This document shows positions 1 to 13,500 of a DNA stretch of 64,000 bases, in pieces. The translations under genes were made by a program, and so were the position numbers. Source of the stretch: Branchiostoma floridae (lineage: Eukaryota > Chordata > Leptocardii > Amphioxiformes > Branchiostomatidae). A model generated the notes under the pieces. That model did no database searches. It saw only the letters and a list, made by a program, of their open reading frames with translations, and was not told the origin of the DNA. How positions within the stretch are numbered: the stretch's first letter is position 1; every line of letters starts with the position of its first letter. The stretch is from positions 18,008,684 through 18,072,683 of the forward strand of contig NC_049989.1 in the NCBI RefSeq assembly GCF_000003815.2, written 5' to 3'.

Positions 1-31
1 GTTCTTTTCTAGCCTCCTTGCTTATACTGAG

Positions 32-144
32 TAGCCTGGAGTCCAGCCTTGTTTGCTTTAGTCCGCTCCCGAACGTCGCTGTTGGTGGTTTGTACTTGGC
101 CTTTCGGGAGCGGACTAAAGCGAACAAGGCTGCACTCCAAGCTA
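32..144. repeat. Long hairpin-forming inverted repeat (MITE-like)
   Basis: Two 42-bp arms (32-73 and 103-144) are reverse complements at 39 of 42 positions and are separated by a 29-bp loop. This is the form of a palindromic non-autonomous element. No target duplication was identified, and it is not linked to any gene seen here. Confidence 0.8.
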
Positions 145-3100
145 ATAGTAATACTGAGGAGATGTCTGTATGAAATTGAGCAGGCCATGTACAAACCTGC
201 CTAAGAAGACCACCCAGTGGACCAGTAAAATCTGGAGTATGTGAACAGGTGGTCGCTGAAGACAGGATTCTTAATGTTTGTATCAAAGGTAAAAATTATC
301 TAAGGGACTACCAAAAAGTGGTCACATTTGTCAGGTGGTCCTTGTACAGGCTATAGAAGTTTTGTACAAGTTTTCACTGCTTTTACAAAGTTTTGTTTCT
401 TTATAACTTTATAAGAGCTTTGTAGGAATAGTCCTGTCACTCCTGTGTTGGGTTCAGACGCTGTGGGACTAAGATTTCCCTTTAGTAACAAAGTTTATGT
501 TGTGTGTTCTTTGCTGTTCTTGCATTGCTTGTAACAGAAAGTGTTGTGAATTTCACACTAAAAATCTTATTCATCATAATGTCATAGACATCGTAAAGGT
601 AGAAGACTGGGTGCCATTTAAAAAGCAGGGGCATGTCCAGACAGGGAAACCCGATGACTCGCTGAACAAACTTCTCGGGTAACATTCTTACCTAGCCATG
701 CTGTAACCCGATTGGCCAACGTGTTGTTTCGACAAAGAACACACCTTGCTTGCGGTGACAATTACCTCCTTGTATGCCCACCTCACTCAAGGGGCTCGGA
801 TGGTCACCAAATAAGGAAGTTGTTGAATATTCATGACGCAAAAGCTGCTACCCTCAGCAGTTAGGATTTAAAGGGAAACTGGGCGGTGAAGTTGATTTTT
901 CTGTGGTCACAGATTTGGATTACTGTTTGTTCGGAGGTCTCTTTTGTAGCCATAGCAAGGCAAGAAATGACCTTTACATATAAAAGGCCACAGGATGATG
1001 GTGAAACTGTTTTTTTAAATACCCACCTGAGCGTAGTCATTAGTTGCTTTGGCTGGTCCCATGGGCATTAAGAAGAAAGCTTTGTTTGAGCTTCTTGAGA
1101 TTTCTTGTGGTTTCAGAGACTCATGTCAGTTTAAAGTGAACCATTTGCATTTGTGAAGGGACTGTGAGTGATACTGTTATGAAGACAAACTTTAAAAAGT
1201 TTACAAAAGACAGACTCACACAGAGCTTTGTGGATTGTGATACTTGTAGATCTCTTTGTCTTCTGATCTGAGATTTTTGCTGATATGATTTGTTTTGTTT
1301 CAAAAAAAAGTTTTGTTAAAAGTTCGTAAAACCTCATGTATTTAGAAAGAAATAATACTGGTTCTCTGGCTATAGATCGCTTCCAGATGATTAATATGAT
1401 TATGATAAGATTAAGAATAGGGGTCCTTCCAGGTGTGATCAAATAAATCAGCTTTTACTGTATACAAACCTGGTGATGGTGTGTTATATTACATCACAAA
1501 GATGAGTTAGTTTACTGGATATGCAATACAACCAAACCTTGTCCTGTCTTTCACCTCAAGTTGGCAGCTATCCTCAAGTGACCCTGGGGTCAACCTTGTT
1601 TTTCTCAGTAGAGTTTTTATCCACCATGCCAAATTTTAGATTGATGTTTTAGCAACCTAGATGTATGGACAGTGGCTAATGCAAGAACAAGTCAGGCCCC
1701 CAGGATACTAAAAACAAAAACTTCACTGTGGCAACTTAAATAGAATTCAAACACTTTGGTCCAAAATGCTATTATCTGACTGCCAATCTGTTTCCCCACA
1801 CCACAGAATCCATTGTAAGAATTTTCCACAAGATTCCGTTTAAAGGGCCAGGACGTCATTCTACCTCACCAGGTGCTTTCAGAAAAGATGTTGCTGATAC
1901 AGCAATTTCTCATGCCCACCTGATTTCATGCCCGAGGGAGTAATTTGGGCCTGTCAATTAGATAGAGGCTCAGCCTGCTGAAAAACAACTCTCAATCTTC
2001 TTTCCTATATGGCAGAATGGGACATTATGCATAATGAGCACCAGAGTGAGGCTGTTATTCTCCGCTGACCAAGGCTGTTGCTGGGCAGATTTGGGTCTAA
2101 ATAGATAGGGAGGCTGTGTAAGGGGGTTAGGAGTAAACCTGTAATGCTTATTGATGCCTACAGATGATTTGAAATACTCGAGTTTTTAATCTCAAAGGTT
2201 ACAGATGTTTAGGACTTTTAGTGTAGATAATTTTGAATTTTTTTATTGCAATTTAAATTGAATAATTTGTTATTTTTTCCTCATGTGGAATTCCTTTGAC
2301 TAGCCTTACTTTTAAGATTAGAGGTTTTGGAACATATTATTTACAGAATGGTGAAGATGATAGAAAAAGGGGACTGTTCACCCATGTTTTGTGACATGGA
2401 AAGTAATAATTATTGTAATTTGTGGCATCTGTTCATCAATATGATTATCGACAAGGCCCTCTGATGTAGCTAAACCATTGTACATCACTTGTCTTTGTGG
2501 ACAAAACAAAAGATGATCTTATAAGTACTGTTTTCTATCATAATGCCAATTTCCTCCATTACCTTTATCAAGTTGAATTTAAAAAAAAATGTATACTATC
2601 CAGTATCCTGTTACAGCTTTAAGAGACCCAAGAAAAAATTAAACTGAAAACAAGTTTGAGTTGCAAAAACAGGTGGTATACCAATGAAACATAACAATGT
2701 CGAAGAATGAATTATGAAAAAGATTAGACTTGGTCCAGTACATGTTGATGGTTCTTATTCTTGAAAGTTGCATGACAGTCAAGTCCCATAAAATTAAGCT
2801 CCTTCCACATGTGAGGCCTGACAGCTAGAGACTGTGTAGCACAACCTCCCTGACAGTCCAACTTCTCCAACATCTCTCTCACAAAAACAAATCTCTCTCA
2901 CAAGTGTCATTTTCCTCTAGTCCAGCCTGTTATTGCCTCTAGTCCCTGGACACTCTTGTCAGTCCTGGCTAGAGTCCAGAGACAAAACTCTACACTTTTG
3001 TTTACCTACGATAACATCTACCTTTCGGCTGCCCAAGTATTGCCCATAGCCAGATAAGCAGGCTGGCCAGGCCTGTGTTGTTGTTTGCAGTGCCTACAAC

Positions 3101-4828
3101 CCTCCCCCTGAGCTGTCCAATGGGCTGACAGAAACCCTGTAAGGCAATCTCACCTGTCAGAATTAAGAGCCCCAGTCTGTGGGGCCTCTCTTGAGTCACT
3201 CACCTTTCAACACTTAAGATCACAAACTGACTTCTTGTTTACCTTTCGAGGTAACAGACCCTTCAAGGTCTTAAGAACATATGTGTATGCGTTCCTTTGT
3301 ATCCCGTAGTTACTAATCGATGAAGTTGACTTTTTGTTCTCTTAATGTTTGCTGCATTATGATGTATGTTTCTTGATATATATATATTCAAGAAAGGCCC
3401 CATCATTCCCTCTGTTAGAAGTTTGCAAAGTTTTCACCTTGTTTTAAAGGGTTTATTTGTTTAAAAAAAAGGTTCTGTCCTTTAACTCTTTAAACTTTGA
3501 TTGAGTGTCTTGATGTCCAGCAACCTTGGCAAAACTGAGAGAAGGCTGCAGAATAAATACAAAACAGAAGTTTCTTAGAAGTAGCCTACTGTCTGTGTTG
3601 GGTTTGTGCAGGTTATTTGGTTGAAGCAAGAAGTAGCCCCAGTGCCAAAATAATAAGTTCTGCCCCAAGCCCCTTGAGGATCTGCCCTAAGTCATTTTTC
3701 TTCCCTGACAGGCCAGGGTGACAGTTGGTTTCTCTGTGGGATCTAAACAGTTAGTCCCAGGGATAATCTAATCTTGTTTATCTTCTCCATGTGTGACTGA
3801 TGACTGATAGGCACATGCTGGACTGTAAATCAGTATGCTGTAATTTAAAAAGGCTCTTCCTCTTGGACATAGCCAGAGTGCATGTAGTTATATAATACCA
3901 GGGCTTTTATAGTAATAAGTAATAGCCTTTATTGCGCATTCATGCCCTCAGATCGGGCCTAGTACAGGCATATAGATACAAAGGGTAGTAATACAGTACA
4001 CATGGCTTCTAAAGTTCTAATACTAATCTAAAACATGGATTCTAAAACTAGTCTAGTACATTTGTTCGGCTTCTTCTCGTTTCTTAGTTCCCTGTAAAGT
4101 TCTCTGTCTCTATAATGTATTGTACAAGATTGTGTAAATCTGTTCTGTAAGGCACTTGGACATAACCAAAGTGCTATGCTAGTGTGCTACGAGTACAGTG
4201 GTTTGAAATCGAAGGGAGATGGGTATCTTACTTGACTGCAGTACGTTGGCGCCTGTTGGCCTGATAAGGCGAACATACAGTGAATAGGCACCATTGCACT
4301 GGCGCCAGCACTTGCCAATGCACCACCTGATTTCTTTTAAAAGTTTGGAAAAAAAGGTGGCAAATTGCCATCAACTTGCCTGCCAAAAGTAACCACAAGG
4401 TTAGCACAATAGCACAGGGTACTATGGGAGTCTCGGTGAACACAAAATGTTTTCAACTACATCAATTTCTGTTAAATGAGAAACAAGCTATCAACATAAT
4501 ATCTGACAGCACAGGTATATTGGAGTACATCTAGCGTACTGAATTTCCTGCGGAGCCGTGGTGTGACAGCACCTGACCAATCCCCTTCCTCGTAAACAAT
4601 TTAGTATTTATTTATGCAGAACGGTCCGCTTTTGAGCCCAGTGCTTGCTCAATGGAGTGACGAATACGCATCGCGAAAGTAGGTCACATTGAGTGGCAGT
4701 CGATTTAGCATGTTTTGAGCAACTTTTGCATTACAATCACACTGTACTGTTTTCGTTTGTCGGGGAGTTTAATAGATGCTGGGTTAGCTGATTTTTCCTG
4801 GAAACTGATAAGCCTGTTTGGACAGTGA
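145..4828. other. Intergenic or upstream-intron DNA without recognisable genes
   Basis: I find no open frame here with exon-like composition and no SLC43-type N-terminal exon. The stretch at 301-350 (a 'gggaccaccaaaaagtggtc'-like motif) recurs near 10854 and 49419, so it is a dispersed repeat. The block 3908-4160 resembles the 3' end of an old interspersed repeat but cannot be classified. The rest is AT-rich single-copy-looking sequence. Confidence 0.5.
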
Positions 4829-5290
4829 TTGACATGTCTCAGGCAGGCAAGAAGCAAAACAGTTACCTGAGTACCCACTTCAAGCGCTTCCAACTGATTG
4901 GGTGGCAGTACAGAGGCGACACAGTACAGAAAGAAATGGCCAGCAAAAGTGTATTATGAGCCAAAAAAAGACAGAAAAAGGCCCGGAGAGCCTGCTATGG
5001 AGGCTAAAACAGTTAAACCTTGATACCCATTTCAATTTGCGTTACTTCCTCAAATTTCCTGTTTTCCATCTTTCCTCTGATACCATTGTGTTCCAATCCT
5101 GAGTGAAGAATTACTACCCATATGGTGTACCACTTTCTTGACATGTCACAGGCAAGCTAGAAGCAAAAAAAAAAGTTACCTGAATACGACTTCAAGTTGC
5201 GTTTCCCATTTTCTGTCTTTCTTCTGAGACCATTGTGTTCAAATCATGTACGAACAATTATCCTTACAGTTTACCACTTTCTCCTTTCAA
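4829..5290. repeat. Diverged direct duplication
   Basis: The block starting at 4829 (gacatgtctcaggcaggcaa) recurs at 5138 (gacatgtcacaggcaagcta). Text after 5035 (ttcaatttgcg...accattgtgttc) recurs after 5193. This is a decayed two-copy direct repeat with a period of roughly 160-310 bp and no coding content. Confidence 0.5.
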
Positions 5291-6053
5291 CGAATCTACA
5301 TGACTGAACGAACCACTGGCCTGTGCTGTTCATTAGTGAGCCTTCTAATGTCATTCGTAATCGCAAGTGGTTTTTCTTCTTAGTTTGCAAGTGGTAATAA
5401 CATAAAGGTCACCTGAGTTGTATGCCAAAAAGCAGTTACTCAAGGCAAGCAACTGGATATGATTTTGGAAATGGTCAAACGTTTCCACCATCCACCATCT
5501 TTCGTCATTGACGAGTTGTGTTTATATACTATGGTATATATATATATTTATATATCATACTAGCCCCCTTTTCTCAATTGCCAACATGGCACAAGGATAA
5601 TGAATTTACAATTATTTACCCAAACTCTCAAACAGTTAAGTAAAAAAATTGCAGAAACTATGATAAATTCAAGCAGACTTTGTTTTCTTTCCTCTTGAAT
5701 TTCTTGACTGACATGTTTTTCTTCACATCTTGAAATTTCCTTGACCCTAAGAAACAGCAAGACTTGCTCCAAGGTATAAATCTGTGGTGACGTACTTCCC
5801 TTCTTGGCATTTCGCCCACTAGGTTCAGCTGCAACCCTTCTGAGTCGCTCCCCTACAGCTTCTTTATTTGTTAAGCCACCCTCCAGGCTTCAAGAACCTT
5901 TTGTCAGAACGAAATCCTAATGAAACCACATATTGACAATTCCTATATTTCAAACTGAATGCTTTATTGTCCCGTCTGGTAGCTTTTGTGTTATGCAAAT
6001 ATAAGTCCCACAGCCCGTTGGTCATGCAAATGTCCCGTCTACTGCTCTATGGA

Positions 6054-6290
6054 GGACTTGAAGTTCAAGTAAAAGGCTTAGACTACGAAAAGAAACTTGT
6101 GGTTGTGGTTGACTATACTATAATGCATATTAATGCTAATTTGATAAGGCTGGATAACAATGCTACTTTAGGACTTGAAGTACAATGTAAAATTTACGCT
6201 AGACGGCAAAAAGAAACTTTTGGTTGTGGTTGACTATCCTATAATGGATGTTAAGGCTAATTTGATGAGGCTGGATAAGAATGCCTTTAG
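6054..6290. repeat. Two-copy tandem duplication, unit about 117 bp
   Basis: The units begin at 6054 and 6171 (both 'ggacttgaag...'). They share blocks such as 'aagaaact.ttggttgtgg', 'ttgactat.ctataatg' and 'ggctggataa.aatgc'. They are non-coding, about 1.3 kb upstream of the first visible SLC43 exon. Confidence 0.75.
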
Positions 6291-7539
6291 GGCTAACATG
6301 CCACACGCACGTTGTGACGCAAACGAAGTTGGTTGAATCAAATCAGGAAGATTACTTTTTGTACTTCACTGAAAGAGAATTTGTACTTCACTGAAAGAGA
6401 AGGAAAGGTTGTGGTCCTCATTAAAAGCAATGTAGTGAAAGAGGGTCTCTGGATGGTCTTTTTCTGTATGGTGTAACCAATTTTGAGTCCCGTAATTTGC
6501 AGGGAAAGCTGTCTTGAAAGTTGGGTGACCAAATTTTACGTCATTTCCTTTCTTGATTTCAGTGAGATACGTAGAATATTTTTCTGAATTCAGTGTAAAG
6601 CGCTGTCAGAACCCCCCATGCAGACCCTCATGAAGCAGACAGCCTACAAACAGATGCTCTCACCTTATTTAACCTTTCTAATGATTAGCTAATGTGGACC
6701 CTGACATTTGGACACAGTTTGCATCTTTGTAGAAATCAAGAGCATCCCTAATCCCATGTAAAATCCTTGTATCACGAAGCCGACAGAGAGACTCAGACAT
6801 TTGCTACGGACTTGATCATTCTGTTGAAAGTAACTAACATCTGCAGTGACGCTGAAATCAAAGGTTACAACCCTTAACTTCAGGGTCTGCCCTCAGACTA
6901 AACTATTGAGTTGACGAGCTGCCAGATCGGTACAAACCGGAAAATTTGTCACTTAAAAAGCCACTAAAACGAACAAGGTGGATCATCCTCATTGTAGAAA
7001 GGAGTCAGACTTGTTTAAACTTTTGTGCGAGAGTTCAGAATGAGAGGTTTTTCCCTGTCTGGCTGGTGATAATAAGGATCGCTGTTGTCATCAAAGGATT
7101 CTCCATGTTGGAAAAGGAGGATGAGACGGGATCAGGATTTCTAGACATAATTTACCTCCCTGTCAGGGTCATACTTGGCTGTCATGCGTCATACAACAAT
7201 CTGTGCATCGCAAAAGAAGACCTTGAGATTTGGGGCTTCTGTAATTCCCAGCCTTCGTTAGGAAGGACAAAAGGAATTTGATCTGTTATACATCATGGAA
7301 AAGAAATCAATGCTATTCATTTCAACATTTAAATGTTCTGGCTTCTTTTCAAACATGGATTTTCCCTTCAAGTTGTCAAGATTATAATTCAGCCTTGTGC
7401 CACTAGTGTTTTTTAAACCTGTAAGTGTAAGCCATTACTACAATTGCACTTTTTTTTAGATTCTTCATTAGTGTAGTTCTTTCAAAAGTGGGTAGGGGGC
7501 ATCACTAGTAACATTGACCTTTCTTCTCTCCCTCTGCAG
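6291..7539. other. Non-coding stretch before the first visible SLC43 exon
   Basis: Probably intron of the LAT3/4-like gene, because the exon at 7540 opens in mid-codon after a good acceptor. A 'gcatcgcaaaag'-type open frame at 6946-7281 has no transporter character. No splice donor preceded by SLC43 N-terminal coding sequence is visible. Confidence 0.4.
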
Positions 7540-10500
7540 ACAATATTGACTACCTCAACATCACCGATGCCAACATCACCGACAACATGACTGTCATTCT
7601 GCCCATGGAGGAGGAAGGCTGTATCGCTCAGGACGAAAGATTGAACTTGGCCTACACCATCGGATCTTTCTTACTCAGTGGAATGACCTTTCCTCTGGGG
7701 ATGTTCATGGATAAGTTCGGTTCGCGAAACCTCAGGATGGTTGGCAGCGCCATGTTCGGATTATCCAGCGTACTGTTTGCAATTGCATCGAGAAGTAAGT
7801 GTAACTTTTTTTTAAATTCATTTATTTAATAATCTTGTAAGGTAGTCCCTTCAGTTTTCAAAAAAACTGATTTCCAAGGGAGCCTTTGACTAGAGAAGTT
7901 TCTTTTCGGTTCATTTGTAACATGATAGAAGTCGACATGCGGTGGTTGGAATGTCTTTGTACGGACTGATGTTTTGCTTGACTTAAAGTATTCTGTACTT
8001 TAGTATTTGAGGTATGGTCTTTGTGATCCCAAGAAGCATCCAGAAGCATTGCATCTTTGTAGGTTTGTACTCGTATCTAAAGTAATAACTTGATACTTAC
8101 TTGTATACTTTTTTGTCTCTGTTTTCAGCCAAGATGTCCATTCTCCTGTTCCCCGCGGTGTCGTTGAACGGCATGAGCGGTATCGTCCATGTCTTCACTG
8201 GCTTCCAGATCACCAACCTGTTCGGCGACAAGCGAGGGACGATGATGAGCTTCTTTGTGGGAGCCTACGCCTCCTCTGCTGTCGTCTTCCCTGCAATGAA
8301 GGTCAGTATAAATAAAAGTACAAAGTCCAAATATCAACAATTTCAGTGTCCAATAAGTTACTTGTGATAGAAAATCAATTTGCTTTCAAGGACAAAACTT
8401 TGTACCTAATAAAGGAATACTATTAGTTGTCCTTTTAGCAAGTGTAACATTTATTTGATTCATTTGTAGCTACAATTCTATTTGTAGATATGTATAAACT
8501 GTACTACAGTTTTATTTGTAGTTACCATATTTAAAATAGTATCCAGTATTTAATGTAATGATCAATACTAACACTACTTAGCACAATATAACACTTGGAC
8601 ATGACTTGAAACTTCTATAAACCTCTGCTATATTTTTTCCTTCAGGGTCTGTATGATCTGGGCATCCCGTTTGACACCTTGTTCTTCTGCTACGCTGGCC
8701 TGATGGTCTTCGTCATCCTGAACTGTTACTTCAATGTGCCGAAGGAACCCATCCCCGGGCCTGAGGAGATGGACTTCAGAATCAAATTTAGGTAAGTTTT
8801 AATGTAACACTAGTTCACCTTTATCCGCGGGGTAACCTATATCCGTAGTTTTAAAATAGTGCATCAAGATAGACAGTGGTTTCAAATTGAAATAAGAACT
8901 GCAGTTTGAAACCACCATCAGTCTACTTGATATCCATAGATATGCTGTCTTAAAAAACAATGGATATTGCAGTGACCTCATACCACAAAATCAATTGCAG
9001 AGAAAGTACGACCTCCTTTCCCCTCTTAGGCAAAAATAAATGATTCTACAGTACTTTATATGTTTGATAAGTAAAAGACATTACTTGACAACATTGCATT
9101 CTTGTTCCACTTTTACAAGGTAGTTGCCCTCAGTATCAGATTTCTTACATTGTATACTGTGCTTTTTCTTCAGACCATTCGGTGTTCACCACAAGCTGAC
9201 AGGGAAGCACTTCTATGGCATGGTGACCACAGTGGGGCGACGACTGAGCATCGACGAGAAGGGCGGCCCCACCATGACCTCTCACCTCAACCTGGAGATG
9301 GACTACAGTTCTGTGGACAATGGTGAGGGTTGGATAGATCTCATTCCTACATGTTCATGTATATGACATATGACATTGTAGATGCTTCTTGTATCTTTCC
9401 TGAACAACTGAGTTGATTCCAAGATGATCACAACCGATGATGACTTAACCCCAGCCCTAACCCTACCTTTTGACTCACCCTTGTAACTTAAAGCAATCAA
9501 GTTTACATTTTATCTAAAGTCTAGACATAGTAATAGTTGTAGTTTTGTGATTTCATAGAATTGATTTATTAATTAACATTTATTGCCTCTTCTAATGTAA
9601 TGAATATGTGTAAGAAAGTATAATTTGTATCAATGAAATATGAACAATGTGATCACATATGAGCCTCATACCACTCTCTCTGATGTACTCTTAAACTTTC
9701 ATCTTCATTAATTCCTATGTGCACAAATTTTCAAAAGAGCCAATCCTCACTCACTTCATCACTACTTTCATCATTTTTCTAATCATAATTTACCTTAATT
9801 TTTCTTCTACTAATGCTAACACCATGCAGTCTTGAAACAGATTTTTCTGTGTAGCACAAATCATATTCATCCAAGATATGTACCCTTCCCCCTACTGAAG
9901 CAGCCTTAAGTATCAAACATGTTATTTGGTACAAGGTCATGCATTAGGACGAAGGTTAACGAAGTGTATAAAAAAATACACTTACATCATTTAAAACAAC
10001 TTTTTATCTTGTGATCCTCAGCTAGGCACCAGAAAAATCTGTTTCACTACTAAATTAGCCTGGATGCCAAACTGTTTCCAGGGCCTACACAGACCAGCTT
10101 CTTGGCTCCAGAGCCAGCATGCCTCTAAGGAAATTCTGCTATAGCCCCTTGAGTTAGGTCCTAAACTCATGGTGGACTCTGGCAAAATTTTTTGGAGGGG
10201 CATGTTGACCCTGAAGCCAAGGAGCTTGCCTGTGTAAGTCCTGGAAACAACCCAGGCTAGCACAGTAACTGCATACTTATCCATGCTTGGTTTTATTTTA
10301 TTTTCACCTTCCACACTAACACTGGCTCCCTTCTGGCACCTTTTTTTCTGGTCGGCTCTTGTGCTGACGTTAGCCCATCCTGTTGCAGCTATCCCGCCCC
10401 TGTCTAAGAGCATCTGCACCATGGCATTCATGTGGAGCGTGGTCACCATGTGCATCGGACAGCTCAGACTCATCTTCTTCATTGGAGCGCTGAGCCAGAT

Positions 10501-13500
10501 GCTGGGGAGAGTGTCGGGGGCAGACAGCTCCAAAGGTGGGTACTTGCACCATGAACGTCAGAAGATACTAGATGTATTAGCCGCTCCTTATGCTAGGGTC
10601 ACATTTACAAACTGGTGCCGGGGCAGGCAGTTTGCCGGAAAGAAAAGTATGTAAAAGACAAAACGTAAAAAATGACAGCACGCAAAATGTGGAAAATGTT
10701 CAAGAGCATCATCAAGTGCACTTGTATTTTTTTGTTCCTGGTTTGGGCATGTGACCCAATCATTTGCAGGCTCTACGAATCTGGCTTCTGTCCTGTAAAG
10801 CTGTATATACAAAATATATAACTGCACTTCAATTGTAAAATTATCTGTCATAAAGGGACCAACAAAAAGTGGTCCTTCTGTGGAGGTTGTATTTGACAGT
10901 ACAAGTCAACTCCTTTGACGAGACCTTTTTGTAGTACTGATATATGAAAAAGAAGTGGGGAATCTCAGCAGACTGCTGTTTTGATTAACGCATGCTCACG
11001 TAGACCACATCTGTGTTTGTCTTTCATTCCTAAATCAGACTTCATTGTGTAAGAGCCGACCTACAGACAGCCCAACTCAAACAGACCTCATGTTAATTAT
11101 ATAAGAGAACTGAGACATGAAAGATGCCGACTTTCTATCACACACAAGATCATGGCATCTTGTTTACTCTTCCGCCACCTACAAATTACTGTTTCCTCTG
11201 GACTTTGTTCGATTCCTCTTTGAGGCGTGGCAAATGACATGCTTCTAAGACTGCACCTGTCTGCGCTCAGTTTCATTTTAATTACTGTTGTGAAGACAAG
11301 AAATTGGCTGCAGATACCACAAATCTTTAATTTTTCATGGATTTCACTCCACTCATGTGACCACTCCACTGATGTATTACTAATTGTACTACAGAATTAT
11401 TTCAGCTGTAAACTTGTAGACATGCTAAAAAAACTCCTCTTTTGATTTTAATTATGTCTTGGCAAAAACAAATGAATCTACAGTAAAAATGAATCATACC
11501 TCCTGTAAAGATTTTTTTGATGATATAATAATGCAGTCTTTTCTTTACTCTGAAAAGAAGCTTGCATGTATCAAACTAACACTTAACATTACCTTCTCTT
11601 CACCTCACTGTTACCTCATGCTTATGGACTTGAATAAACTATATCTAATTGCCCACATCTGCTTTATCCCAAATGCATGAAATTAAATAAACTTAAATTT
11701 ATCACTTATTTGTTGTGTGATGGTGACTTTAATACTGACTGCTTCTTGACCAGGGCTATAGAATGGAAATTTTCTTCTTGGAATGGATAAAACTTAAATT
11801 GCGTCCATCCAAAAAATCTGATATGAAACTGTTGAAAATGTGTTTTTGTAAGCTGACACATACGAAAACAAAAATCATTATTTGCAAACCCAATCAAAAT
11901 TTGCTTGCAAGTAATGAGTGGGATCAAGGACGTTACATATATCTCATATAACGTCCTTGGTGGGATGTAAAAAAAAAATAAAATGTCAAAACTTGAGACA
12001 ACCCTGGTGTGATCCTTTATTGATGTTGTGTGGGATGGTGGCTTTATCCAATACTGACTGCATTTCTTAATCTCCAAGCAGATATACCAGTGGCAAATGT
12101 GTGTCCCAAATGGTATCCAATTGGTCACAGATTCCTGGCCGACAATTGGATACCATTGTAGCCCTTTGGATACTGCCTTATACCACAAATAAATCTGCTT
12201 GGGGACAATGCTTCTTGACTGTGTCCTTGAATGATCATGCTGTGGTGATTTCTTCATGCCTGACGTTCTAACGATCAATGCTTTCCTTCTACACCCCCCT
12301 CCCCTCCACTATATATGCTGCTTCTGGGCTTGGCGAATCAAAATAGGAGCCCAATATATTGGTAGGTGAAGGGCTCGATCTTAACTTAAATTCTGCACGG
12401 GCTTATCACTTTCATGTACACTTTGATACACACTGCGGAATACTGTATCTGTTATACTCTATAGTATAGCTTGCACTGTATACTGAGATTCCCAGATGCA
12501 CTTTGGCAAACACTAAGAATGCTACCAATGACATTATGTTGAAGATGATGAAATAATGATAGGAATGGCCACTTGTAAATGGCTTTCAACAACTTCCAAT
12601 AAAAAAAAAAAAAAAACTCTGTTAGGGTTTGCTAGTGGGTACCATCTTTACTATCATCCTTTTTAGTATATATACCAACAAATATCACGAAGCATTTAAT
12701 TTTCAACAATTGCCTGTATCATTTTTTTTTTCTTTTTACCTTAGAGATAGATGTTTCTCAAGATTGAGGGGGATTTAAGCCTTGTTTGCAATACTGTTAA
12801 AATCCTTACAAGGAAACAACTCAGAATCTTCAATAAACTACCGAATGCTGACATGTTTTTACTCTAAGACTTCCTTTCTGCATGTTTCTGTGTCCAAAGT
12901 CAACTCACAAGACAAAAATGTAAACATGAAAGACTAACCGTTTTGTCTCCTCTCTGTCCCCACAGTGAACATCTATACCTCCATCTTCGGTATGATCCAG
13001 ATGGCCTGCATCCTCATGGCCCCCCTCATCGGCATCGTCCTCGACTGGAACACCAGGCCGAAGAAGTCCAAGGGTGCCAAGGAGGAACTTCTCGACGACA
13101 CGTGCAATGGGAAGGGCAGCACCTCCAGCGAAAAAAGGTAATTTGTGAAGCTGCTGTGGTTTCATTTCCATGTCAACCTCTCCAATGCAATATTGACACT
13201 GTAATTAAGCATTTGTATCACTACTTCTCAATGACACTTGCACTGGGAAGGGCAGCACCTCCAGCGAAAAAAGGTAATGATAATATTGTGAATCTGAACA
13301 TGAATGTCCGCAGTTTTATTTCTATGGCGAAAAAAGGTCATTGTGAATCTGGACATATCCGCATTGGTTTTATTTTCATGTCGATCCCTCCAATGCTAAT
13401 TTGTGACAGCACAATTTAATGTATCATTTACTGCTGTACTACACTATTGTTTTAAATGCTATTTTGAATCACTAAAAATCTTCCTTCCCTTTTACTGTAA

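Noticed and set aside
6946-7281. 111-codon open frame with a 'KRTRWIILIV' start, considered as the missing N-terminal exon of the LAT3/4-like gene
   Set aside because: Beyond ten residues it shows no helix-1 pattern, no glycosylated loop and no donor in the right phase.
10283-10654. 123-codon open frame treated as one exon
   Set aside because: Only 10389-10535 has splice sites and matches the transporter; the flanks are intron.
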